From contig JACQEF010000027.1 of the NCBI GenBank assembly GCA_016200745.1, positions 1 through 14,139 on the forward strand: a DNA stretch of 14,139 nucleotides, read 5' to 3'. This document shows, in pieces, positions 1-6,225 of this stretch; the stretch's first letter is position 1; each line of letters begins with the position of its first letter. The position numbers and the translations under genes are program-made. Source of the stretch: Chloroflexota bacterium (GTDB taxonomy: Bacteria > Chloroflexota > Limnocylindria > Limnocylindrales > CSP1-4). Below the pieces are notes generated by a model that was given only the letters and a program-made list of their open reading frames with translations, was not told the origin of the DNA and did no database searches.

Positions 1-983
1 GCGACGTCGCCGCGGTGGAGGACGTCGACTCGGCGATGGTCGCCGAGCTCAGGCGCCAGATGGCGAGCGCCCAGACCGAGGCGGTCAAGCCCCACCGGCA
101 CCGCCTCCCGACCGAGCGCTCGGCGGTCACCCACAAGTTCGACATCGCCGGCCACGAGGGCTACATCACCGTCGGGCTCTATCCCGATGGCCAGCCCGGC
201 GAGATCTTCCTCAAGATGGCCAAGGAAGGCTCGACGGTCTCCGGGCTCATGGACACCTTCGCGACGACGGTCTCGGTGGCGCTCCAGTACGGCGTGCCGC
301 TTCGCGACCTGGTCAACAAGTTCGCGCATGTCCGGTTCGAGCCGAGTGGGTTCACCGGGAACTCGGAAATCCCGATCGCCAAGAGCATCGTCGACTACAT
401 CTTCCGATGGCTCGGGAGCCGGTTCCTGAGCGATGACGACAAGGCCAACCTCGGGCTCATCGACCGGAGTGCGATCGTCGATGCACCTCCGGCGGTGGTG
501 GGCCTGGCCGGTGCCGGGACGCCGATGGCCTCGCCTGCGCGCCCGTCAGACGACGTGGCCGGCGGGACGCCGGGATCGGGCGCTAATGGCTTCGGCGCAT
601 CGACGCCGCCGGCCCCGGCCACCCCCACCGCCGACGCCACACAGTCGACCACCACTCCAGGCGATCAGCCCAAGGCCGGCGCGGTTGCCTCCGATCAGGG
701 ATCGGGCACCCAGGCAATGGGGGTGCAGTCACCGAGCATCAGTGCTCCAGCTCAGGAGCTCCAGGTCATCGCCACCAATGGGAAGGCCAATGGGCATGCC
801 GCGAATGGATCAAATGGGAAGGCCCTGAACGGCGGCGGCCTCACCCTCAATCTGGGCGGTGTGAAGGTGGCCTTCGCGACCCAGGCCGACGCCCCGTCCT
901 GCATGGACTGCGGCTCGATCATGGTTCGCAACGGCAGCTGCTACAAGTGCCTGAACTGCGGGAGCACCAGCGGCTGCAGCTGA
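1..983 (+). CDS. nrdJ: Adenosylcobalamin-dependent (class II) ribonucleotide reductase, C-terminal part; 5' end outside window
   Basis: This enzyme reduces ribonucleotides to deoxyribonucleotides in the cytoplasm using adenosylcobalamin. Only the last 320 or so residues are present; the frame is open from base 3, so the gene starts upstream and the GTG at 15 is not a true start. Bases about 129-425 encode a conserved block (HKFDIAGHEGYITVGLY, GEIFLKMAKEGST, FEPSGFTGN) that I recognise from B12-dependent NrdJ. A long Ala/Pro/Thr/Ser/Gly-rich linker follows (about 480-830) with Asn-Gly repeats. The protein ends in a Cys-rich tail (CMDCGS, NGSCYKCLNCGS, SGCS), the redox tail typical of the family. 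The linker region at 707-775 has a decayed second copy at 6058-6126. The stop is followed at once by a strong Shine-Dalgarno for the small gene at 994, so the two are probably co-transcribed. Confidence 0.93.
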   Translation, partial: DVAAVEDVDSAMVAELRRQMASAQTEAVKPHRHRLPTERSAVTHKFDIAGHEGYITVGLYPDGQPGEIFLKMAKEGSTVSGLMDTFATTVSVALQYGVPLRDLVNKFAHVRFEPSGFTGNSEIPIAKSIVDYIFRWLGSRFLSDDDKANLGLIDRSAIVDAPPAVVGLAGAGTPMASPARPSDDVAGGTPGSGANGFGASTPPAPATPTADATQSTTTPGDQPKAGAVASDQGSGTQAMGVQSPSISAPAQELQVIATNGKANGHAANGSNGKALNGGGLTLNLGGVKVAFATQADAPSCMDCGSIMVRNGSCYKCLNCGSTSGCS

Positions 984-993
984 GGAGAGCACG

Positions 994-1146
994 ATGTCCT
1001 GGCACCTGAGGCGGAGACCCTCTACGAGCCGGATTAGGCCGATCAAGGCGGTGAAGCCGGTTAGGCCAATCAAGCCGATCAAGCCCGTCCGACCGGTCAA
1101 GCCTGTTGCCCCGGTTGGCTCTGAGTACTACTGGCGAGACGACTAG
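994..1146 (+). CDS. Small Lys/Arg-Pro-Val/Ile repeat protein (50 aa), unknown function
   Basis: I do not recognise this protein. ATG at 994 is preceded by a GAGGAG Shine-Dalgarno at 982-987 that overlaps the nrdJ stop, so translation is probably coupled to nrdJ. It starts MSWHLRRRPST, then runs through about ten triplets of the form (K/R)-P-(V/I), such as RPIKAVKPVRPIKPI, and ends with an acidic and aromatic tail, SEYYWRDD. The middle is strongly basic and would be extended rather than folded. No signal peptide or membrane segment is visible. The DNA repeats in steps of 9 bases, which also creates a Leu/Ile/Gly-rich antisense frame. The good ribosome site, the clean stop and a non-repetitive end on each side argue for a real gene. 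It could bind nucleic acid or an acidic partner, but that is a guess. Confidence 0.6.
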   Translation: MSWHLRRRPSTSRIRPIKAVKPVRPIKPIKPVRPVKPVAPVGSEYYWRDD

Positions 1147-1173
1147 AGCTTGGCGAAGAGGCGAGGTGGCGCG

Positions 1174-1338
1174 ATGGCGAAGAACACGGGCGGTGGACAC
1201 CGAATCGGAGCTGTGAAGGGTCGCTCCCAAACGAGTACACCGTCTGGGCACGCGGTCAAGCGCAACGACGCGACGGGCCGCTTCATGGACGTCAAGAGCG
1301 ACAAGAAGCCATTCAAGGGCGTCCGGAAGGAGAAGTAG
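1174..1338 (+). CDS. Small basic Gly-rich protein (54 aa), unknown function
   Basis: Start ATG at 1174 is chosen over the TTG at 1150 because a purine-rich GAGGTGG lies just upstream and the protein then begins MAKNTGGGHRIGAVKGRSQ. It is rich in Lys, Arg and Gly and ends SDKKPFKGVRKEK. From memory, short proteins with the GGGHRIGAVKGRSQ start and a KSDxxPFKGVRKE end occur widely in high-GC bacteria without an assigned role, often beside restriction or other accessory genes; that is recollection, not a search result. It carries no signal peptide and no membrane segment. The stop at 1336-1338 sits 7 bases before the methyltransferase GTG, so it looks like the first gene of the restriction-modification operon. 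A nucleic-acid-binding or control role is possible but unsupported. Confidence 0.75.
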   Translation: MAKNTGGGHRIGAVKGRSQTSTPSGHAVKRNDATGRFMDVKSDKKPFKGVRKEK

Positions 1339-1345
1339 CCAGTCC

Positions 1346-2362
1346 GTGGCAACCACATCTGCTCTGGGATTCGGCGGCCTGACGATCGAGGAGGCGGCCG
1401 GCCTCGTACTCGAGGTGGCCGGAGAGCTTCGCGATCCCCAGACAGACCTGCCCCGCTTGGCTCGCGATCCGAAGGTCACGAGCAGGATCCATGAGGCAGC
1501 GGAGTCCGTCGCTACCACCCATCGACTGCTGCTCGGCGACGCCCGCGATCTGTCCGGGATCCCCTCGGGCTCCGTGCATCTCGTGGTGACGTCGCCTCCT
1601 TACTGGACCCTCAAGGACTACAACGAAAACGACGCTCAGCTCGGCCACCTGCAGGACTACGAGACCTTTGTCGCCGAACTCGACAAGGTGTGGCGCGAGT
1701 GTCTTCGTGTCCTGACACCCGGAGGGCGGCTCGTATGCGTGGTCGGAGACGTATGTCTCTCCCGCCGCAGGAACAAGGGCCGCCATACTGTTGTGTCTCT
1801 GCACTCCTCGATCTCGGAGAGAGCTCGGAAGATCGGGTTCGACGGCCTTGCACCGATTATCTGGCACAAGATCGCCAACGCAGTCTTTGAGGCAAATGGA
1901 AACGGCGCCGGGTTCCTTGGTAAGCCGTATGAGCCGAATGCCGTCATCAAGAACGACATCGAATTCGTTCTGCTGTTGCGGAAGCCCGGCGGCTACCGGA
2001 GCCCGTCGATGGAAACGCGGCTTCTCAGCTTGATCTCGGCAGAGAACCATAGGATTTGGTTCCAGCAGATCTGGACAGGGATCACTGGTGCCTCGACGCG
2101 CGAGCACCCGGCGCCCTTCCCTCTCGAAGTTGCGAGCCGCCTGGTGCAGATGTTCAGCTTCGTTGGCGACACTGTCCTCGACCCATTCGCTGGCACGGGA
2201 ACGACGAGCTTGGCATCCGCCCTTCATGGTAGGAACAGCATCGGGATCGAGATTGACTCCCAGTACCTCGAGCAGTCTGTCGATCGTCTGACGGCCAAGT
2301 TGCCACACGGCGCGTCCCTTGAGTCGGGTGCACTGACTACCGCCGCAGTCGAGGCCGCATAG
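1346..2362 (+). CDS. Site-specific DNA methyltransferase, beta-type order, probably N4-cytosine
   Basis: The 338-residue protein transfers a methyl group from S-adenosylmethionine to an exocyclic amino group of DNA. The catalytic motif IV, TSPPYW, is at residues 82-87 and comes before the SAM-binding motif I, DPFAGTGTTSLA at 279-290, which is the beta-class order. A following GIEID (300-304) fits the acidic residue after motif I. EHPAPFP at 253-259 is another family block. The SPPYW form is most common among N4-cytosine enzymes, though N6-adenine cannot be excluded. Start is GTG at 1346 with AGGAGA about 11 bases upstream, overlapping the end of the preceding small gene. The stop overlaps the GTG of the nuclease gene by one base (TAGTG). 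Residues 1-55 are a small helical extension before the catalytic domain. Context says it is the modification half of an RM pair. Confidence 0.93.
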   Translation: MATTSALGFGGLTIEEAAGLVLEVAGELRDPQTDLPRLARDPKVTSRIHEAAESVATTHRLLLGDARDLSGIPSGSVHLVVTSPPYWTLKDYNENDAQLGHLQDYETFVAELDKVWRECLRVLTPGGRLVCVVGDVCLSRRRNKGRHTVVSLHSSISERARKIGFDGLAPIIWHKIANAVFEANGNGAGFLGKPYEPNAVIKNDIEFVLLLRKPGGYRSPSMETRLLSLISAENHRIWFQQIWTGITGASTREHPAPFPLEVASRLVQMFSFVGDTVLDPFAGTGTTSLASALHGRNSIGIEIDSQYLEQSVDRLTAKLPHGASLESGALTTAAVEAA

Positions 2363-3108
2363 TGGCGCCGAAGGCCCCGGCCTCGCTCGCACAGGTGCCG
2401 CTAACGCAGAAGCTCCTCGCTAACTCGTCCCCCACGCTCGACGCTTACGTCGCCGCCGTCAGCGAGTACTACCGACGATCTCGCAGCCTCGCTGCTGGCA
2501 CCAAGAAGCGGTCGCAACTCGTCCTCGGTGCGGCACTAGGTCGGGCTGCCGCCACCGAGCTGCGACGGAGGCTGCCGAGGCTTACCGCTCGCACCACCGA
2601 GACAGCGGTCGCCGGGGCGCTTCGCGTCGTCAAAGCGGACGTGTCTGAGTTCCACAAGCTTGACGGACTTCGCTTGGCGATCGAGGTCAAGCCGATCAAC
2701 CTAGCGGTGGGTCGAGCGATCTGGAATCGCTTCGGCGACATCCGGACGTTCGCGGTCAACCTTCACATCAAGTTCCCGTTCGCCGTCGTCGGCGGGATCC
2801 TCGCGATCCCCACTTTCGAGTGGAAGGAGGGCCGCGAGCTCACGACAGACCATCTCATCCGGCGTGCAACCGAGAGACTTGCACGAAGCGCGGGACGGCG
2901 AAATGAAGGAGACCCGCCCCATCTCCTCGAGGGCGTGGCTGTCGTTGCATACGACCCGCATTCAGGAGCTATCTCCGATGAGCTGCCTGCACAGGGGACT
3001 GGTCTTCGGTGGGAGGAGTTCATCGACGCCATGGTTGCCGCGTATGTCGCCAGATTCGAGGGCGTCGAGGAGGCGGTAAAGGCGGCCCTCACCGAGGACG
3101 GTGACTAA
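2362..3108 (+). CDS. Putative PD-(D/E)XK restriction endonuclease (248 aa)
   Basis: I infer the restriction partner of the methyltransferase, cutting DNA that lacks its methyl mark. The likely active site is at residues 93-110: ADVSEFHK, then LDGLRLAIEVKP, giving Asp93 or Asp101 followed by Glu108-Val-Lys110 on a hydrophobic strand, the PD-(D/E)XK pattern. Residues 1-90 are mostly helical and Arg-rich, and 130-155 form further predicted strands (LHIKFPFAVVGGILAIP). No helicase or specificity domain is present, consistent with a simple type II enzyme. Start is GTG at 2362, overlapping the methyltransferase stop by one base, so expression is probably coupled. Note that the methylase precedes the nuclease, a common safe order. 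I do not recognise the exact family or recognition site. The assignment rests on the ExK motif and on position. Confidence 0.72.
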   Translation: MAPKAPASLAQVPLTQKLLANSSPTLDAYVAAVSEYYRRSRSLAAGTKKRSQLVLGAALGRAAATELRRRLPRLTARTTETAVAGALRVVKADVSEFHKLDGLRLAIEVKPINLAVGRAIWNRFGDIRTFAVNLHIKFPFAVVGGILAIPTFEWKEGRELTTDHLIRRATERLARSAGRRNEGDPPHLLEGVAVVAYDPHSGAISDELPAQGTGLRWEEFIDAMVAAYVARFEGVEEAVKAALTEDGD

Positions 3109-3168
3109 GAGGCCTCGTCGGCCCGGGCCTCGCCATGCGCGCCACCGAATCGAGCCGGCACTAGCCGG
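3109..3168. terminator. Possible bidirectional terminator between convergent operons
   Basis: The only gap between the RM operon (plus) and the ImmA gene (minus) holds two potential hairpins. GAGGCC at 3109-3114 can pair with GGCCTC at 3126-3131, and a 10-base palindrome GGCCCGGGCC lies inside at 3120-3129. CCGGC at 3155-3159 can pair with GCCGG at 3164-3168 around a 4-base loop that includes the ImmA stop codon. There is no T-run on either side, so an intrinsic terminator is not proven; the convergent arrangement is the main support. Confidence 0.3.
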
Positions 3169-3961
3169 GCACGACCGCGGGGGCGTCTGCAAAGAGCGCT
3201 GAGAACAAGATGACGTCATGGCGTCGATTCACCATAGCGTCAGAAGCGCCGTCAACTGTCACCTGGCGGGATGCTCCGGCCGGCAGATCAGCCCCGTTCG
3301 AGGCCACCCCAGACAAGAGGTCCTCCGGCCCAAGCTTCCGACCCCGACCGCCTCGAAACCACTCTCGATTCTGCGCTGTCCAGCCGACGGAACCGAATGG
3401 CGAGGTCCGGTCCGGCGGCAGGATGGCAACAACGACTGCTGGGATGGGTGACAGCGCCACGATCCTTCGTGCAGATGCCTCTAGAGAGACCTTGCCTTCC
3501 CTTGCAACTTGCGCGGTGAAATCCACGAGTTCTCGAGCGGAAACCATCGGCCGTCGGACCTTCGCCTGAAGCGCAGCGATCGGCAAGAGGAGACTCGACG
3601 CGAATTCGTTGCACAGAGTCTCGAGCTTCCAGTACTCCCGCGTGCCTGTTGGGCGGTACCCAAACCGCGCTTCGACTAGATAATGCCCGATCTCGTGGGC
3701 GACGGTGAACCTCTCTCGCGGCCCCAGCAGTATCGGCTCACTTCGCGCCTGGCCCGGCAGGACGATGGTCCAGTTGCCGCCGCGGTGCTCGAGGCGGCCT
3801 AGGTGGGGGCCTGATGCGCGTCCTTCCCCGACAATGCCGATTCCAAGGCGCCCAACCAGAGCGAAGAGGTCGATGGGAAAGGTCCCGACTGATAGTGCCT
3901 CGGCGTCACCCAATAGCGCTCGCCGAATTGCAACGTCCCGCTCAGAGTCACTCACTGACAT
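3161..3961 (-). CDS. ImmA/IrrE-family metallo-endopeptidase (266 aa)
   Basis: A zinc-dependent protease of the ImmA/IrrE type. From the chosen start, residues 85-99 read FTVAHEIGHYLVEAR with the HExxH zinc motif at 89-93. ETLCNEFASSLLLP at 114-127 is the second family block, with Glu114 a likely third ligand. Known relatives cleave repressors (ImmA on ImmR in mobile elements, IrrE on DdrO in Deinococcus). There is no N-terminal helix-turn-helix as in the many XRE-ImmA fusions, so the target must be another protein. I choose ATG at 3961, which overlaps the HD gene stop by 14 bases; a GTG at 4012 would add 17 residues with a weak ribosome site. The C-terminal 100 residues are Gly/Arg-rich and I do not recognise them. 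Overlap and shared strand make this the second gene of the HD operon. Confidence 0.87.
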   Translation of the reverse strand: MSVSDSERDVAIRRALLGDAEALSVGTFPIDLFALVGRLGIGIVGEGRASGPHLGRLEHRGGNWTIVLPGQARSEPILLGPRERFTVAHEIGHYLVEARFGYRPTGTREYWKLETLCNEFASSLLLPIAALQAKVRRPMVSARELVDFTAQVAREGKVSLEASARRIVALSPIPAVVVAILPPDRTSPFGSVGWTAQNREWFRGGRGRKLGPEDLLSGVASNGADLPAGASRQVTVDGASDAMVNRRHDVILFSALFADAPAVVPG

Positions 3962-5843
3962 AGGAAAGTAGCGTCGGGGCCCCGCCTGGGTAGAACGATT
4001 GAGCAGACGCACGCGCTGCGATCTGCTCCACCGGACGAACCCGAAGCTGATACAAGGGCGACGCAGACTGAGTAGTCATTTCGTGGGCAAGCGAATGGAC
4101 CGCTTCTTCGATCGTGCCGGAGGACGGTTCCATGCGAACAACGCAGAGCTCGATCGCGCGACCCAGTGCCTGAAGCAGATTGGCACTCTTCAGTCTGTCT
4201 CGGACATCCGGATCGATGGCCACGAGGATCCGCCATAGGCGGCGGAACCGATCCTTCTGCGCTCGGAGATGCCCACCTGTAATTCCGTGATCGCCGTGGT
4301 CGCCCTCAAACGCGTCGAGCGAGTGCACGTCTCCGTGGACGAGGACTTGCACCTCGGCAATCTTAGTGTTCATCCTCCGAGGCGGACAATAGATGACGAG
4401 TGAGCCGGGCTCCAATCCAAAGTCCCGCTCAAGAGATCGAACCGCAGCCAATCTGTTCTGTGCGCCGATCGCGGCGCGTTTTCTAGCGTCCGGCTCGTCA
4501 ATCGGCCCCGCATAGAGGTTCTGCACCTTAAGGGCAGCGTCCGCGAGTCGGTACTCAAACCCGGTGAAGAGCTCCTTGTGAAGGCGACGACGCCTTAGGC
4601 GTTGGATGAGTCTTTGCGCGCCTTCGAGCCGAGCGGTGGTCTCCACAGATGAGGACTTCTTGGCGGCCTCGACCATGTCTTCGAAGAGTCGGAACATTGA
4701 GAAGTCCGACACGTCCAGAAGTTGTTCCGGCAGATTCCCCAGGAATTCCCTCGCGTCGCCCGTTTGGGCCGCGTCCAGTTCCGCGAGCACTCGCTCGAGC
4801 ATCGCAGCTGCGCTCAGCTTCGTGCGATGGAAGAGGGCTATCTCGGAGAGCTGATAACGACTCTCCAACAGATCAAGGATGGCTGTCACGGCATCTGTCC
4901 GAATTCGTGGACCCGAGCGGAGATTGATAACCAACCGAGCATCTGAACCTTCGCTCGTTTCGCGCGTCCGGATCTCGATGTACTCGAGCAGGCGCGAGTC
5001 GACCTCCCTTCGCTTCCCGAGGTGGTACCAGTCTCGGTGAAGATAGTCGAGAAGATCGGCACAGATCGTGTTTCCGATTATGTCTCTGCAAACGGCGAGT
5101 CTGAATTGGTCCGTCGAGCGAAGCGCCAGTCCGTCCTTGGAAATCAGGTGCTTGACGATCTCGCTGGCGCTCAGCGCTCGTCCGTCAGAGTCCTTGAGAC
5201 CCGATTGGGCGGCCGCGCGGACGAACAACTTGTCGATAAGCTTGCGCAGGGTCGGTTCGTATGGTTCGCCGTTCCACTGGATTCGGTCGAGGATCAAGTC
5301 CAGTCGCGCATCAGCATCGTGCGGTGGAAGCAGGCCAAGTTCGTCTTCGAGTGTGTGACCTGCAGGCAGGTGACCGATGTCATGCAGAAGAGCGCCAAGT
5401 CGAACGAAAGCGCGCTCCGCCTCGTTCAGGCGCTGGCCGAGACTCCAGGCGCCAACGGTGTCGGCTGGATCTGGTACGACCCCGCTCGAGTTTCGCTTGA
5501 TGGCATCGATCAGCTCCTGGGCGACGTGCAGAGTCCCGACTGCGTGCTCAAACCGAGTGTGGGTGGCACCTCTGTAGACGACGTAGGTCTGGCCGAGCTG
5601 GTAGACGGAACCAAGCCTCTGGAACGCAGGGTGGTCGACGATGTCAACCTCGCGCTGGGTGAGCCGGACGAGACCGTGAACGGGAACGAAGATCTCTTGC
5701 CATCGCACGCGGCCGACGGCCTCGGGTGGGCTCGCGTCGGGCCGAGGCTCGGCCGGGACGCTCTTTTCCGTCTGCGTTCGCGTCCGGCGCCTGGGAGTTC
5801 CGGCCGCGGACGGAAGCTCAAGTTGTCCCTCATCTACGCTCAC
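3948..5843 (-). CDS. SAMHD1-like HD-domain phosphohydrolase (631 aa), possible dNTPase
   Basis: An HD-superfamily metal-dependent phosphohydrolase. From the chosen start, residues 71-116 (HPAFQRLGSVYQLG, then THTRFEHAVGT with His100) and 151-163 (ALLHDIGHLPAGH, with His154-Asp155) give the H...HD pattern. DLLDYLHRDWYHLG at 263-276 closely resembles the final Asp block of SAMHD1 and bacterial dGTPases. Such enzymes split dNTPs to nucleoside and triphosphate; some relatives act on other nucleotides, so the substrate is inferred. The C-terminal 300 residues are mostly helical and unassigned. I choose GTG at 5843 because AGGGGGG lies 9 bases upstream; the frame stays open to 5966, but that extension is Arg/Gly-rich without domain features. 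A possible LexA box and -10 lie 80-98 bases upstream. The 3' end overlaps the ImmA gene by 14 bases. Confidence 0.88.
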   Translation of the reverse strand: MSVDEGQLELPSAAGTPRRRTRTQTEKSVPAEPRPDASPPEAVGRVRWQEIFVPVHGLVRLTQREVDIVDHPAFQRLGSVYQLGQTYVVYRGATHTRFEHAVGTLHVAQELIDAIKRNSSGVVPDPADTVGAWSLGQRLNEAERAFVRLGALLHDIGHLPAGHTLEDELGLLPPHDADARLDLILDRIQWNGEPYEPTLRKLIDKLFVRAAAQSGLKDSDGRALSASEIVKHLISKDGLALRSTDQFRLAVCRDIIGNTICADLLDYLHRDWYHLGKRREVDSRLLEYIEIRTRETSEGSDARLVINLRSGPRIRTDAVTAILDLLESRYQLSEIALFHRTKLSAAAMLERVLAELDAAQTGDAREFLGNLPEQLLDVSDFSMFRLFEDMVEAAKKSSSVETTARLEGAQRLIQRLRRRRLHKELFTGFEYRLADAALKVQNLYAGPIDEPDARKRAAIGAQNRLAAVRSLERDFGLEPGSLVIYCPPRRMNTKIAEVQVLVHGDVHSLDAFEGDHGDHGITGGHLRAQKDRFRRLWRILVAIDPDVRDRLKSANLLQALGRAIELCVVRMEPSSGTIEEAVHSLAHEMTTQSASPLYQLRVRPVEQIAARASAQSFYPGGAPTLLSYVSE

Positions 5844-5922
5844 GTCGTGAAGCCCCCCTCGCAACTGGCCACCGACGGAAGCATACGCCCGGGCGCTTAA
5901 CGCTCCGTGGGCGTTCGGGCCT

Positions 5923-5941
5923 AGTCTAGAACGAATGTTCG
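5923..5941 (-). promoter_or_regulatory. Possible LexA (SOS) box overlapping a -10 element for the HD-ImmA operon
   Basis: GAAC-GAAT-GTTC at 5929-5940 is a perfect GAAC-N4-GTTC palindrome, the core of the LexA box known from Gram-positive bacteria and relatives. Its outer bases are A (5928) and G (5941), against the ideal C and G. Directly next to it on the minus strand, 5923-5928 reads TAGACT, an acceptable -10. A repressor here would block RNA polymerase, and transcription would begin about 75 bases before the HD gene. An 8-base-specific palindrome is expected by chance about 0.2 times in a window this size, so the placement is what makes it notable. Confidence 0.45.
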
Positions 5942-6013
5942 AACGGTGCCGGACGATCGAGGCCACTCGCGAGTGGGCCGTTACCCGGGCACGACCCTAC
6001 GGTCCCCCACAGG

Positions 6014-6039
6014 CCAGCTCTGATCAGCCACGCGACCGC
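6014..6039 (-). pseudogene. Fragment matching the 3' end of ltrA
   Basis: Bases 6014-6039 match 9074-9099 within the last codons of ltrA at 24 of 26 positions without a gap. On the minus strand both read AVAWLI-x-AG (ltrA AVAWLIGAG, here AVAWLIRAG). The reading frame around it stays hydrophobic (VVASLVSAVAWLIRAGLW), as expected of a decayed membrane-protein end. It is too short to be functional. Membrane-segment codons in GC-rich DNA can look alike, so a chance or convergent match is possible, but the exact run AGCCACGCGACCGC makes common descent more likely. It lies 18 bases from the nrdJ fragment. Confidence 0.55.
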
Positions 6040-6057
6040 GGATACGAGGCTGGCAAC

Positions 6058-6126
6058 CACCCAGGCAATAGGGGTGTAGTCACCAAGCCTCAGTGCTCTC
6101 GCTCAGGAGCTCTATGTGATCGCCAC
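6058..6126 (+). pseudogene. Decayed duplicate of an internal part of nrdJ
   Basis: Bases 6058-6126 align without gaps to nrdJ 707-775, in the same orientation, with 60 of 69 positions identical. In the nrdJ frame the copy reads TQAIGV-stop-SPSLSALAQELYVIAT against TQAMGVQSPSISAPAQELQVIAT. One difference turns a Gln codon CAG into TAG, so it cannot encode the reductase. Similarity stops abruptly on both sides and the conserved Cys tail of nrdJ is absent. It is a relic of a second nrdJ 3' region and marks an old junction in the island. Confidence 0.85.
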
Positions 6127-6163
6127 ACGAGCGCGCGTAGCTGACGCCGCTCTACAGAGTATC

Positions 6164-6196
6164 TTGAGACCAGCAGCCGCCGGGGCTCTTTATTCT
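6164..6196 (+). promoter_or_regulatory. Possible promoter of the kinase operon
   Basis: TTGAGA at 6164-6169 could be a -35, with an AT-rich patch CTTTATTCTTTA at 6188-6199 offering TTTATT (19-base spacer) or TATTCT (21-base spacer) as the -10. The patch stands out in GC-rich surroundings and ends about 25 bases before the kinase ATG. The spacers are longer than the ideal 17, so this is tentative. The remainder of 5844-6225 has no gene that I can support beyond the fragments and sites listed separately. Confidence 0.25.
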
Positions 6197-6225
6197 TTAC
6201 CCGTCTGCCGTCGCTAGGGACACAA

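Noticed and set aside
1313..2392. Minus-strand frame of 359 codons opposite the methyltransferase
   Set aside because: The plus strand carries the full methyltransferase motif set; the antisense product has no domain pattern.
5022..5900. Long plus-strand frame (292 codons) opposite the HD gene
   Set aside because: It is antisense to a gene with clear HD motifs, has no recognisable domain, and arises from GC-rich codon bias.
5844..5966. N-terminal extension of the HD gene to GTG 5966
   Set aside because: The extension is Arg/Gly-rich without domain features and would cover the -10 and LexA-like site; GTG 5843 has a strong AGGGGGG nine bases upstream.
3165..5996. 12-base direct repeat CCGGGCACGACC at 3165-3176 and 5985-5996 flanking the HD-ImmA genes
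   Set aside because: Several shared 12-mers are expected by chance in a 14 kb GC-rich window; no extension of similarity on either side.
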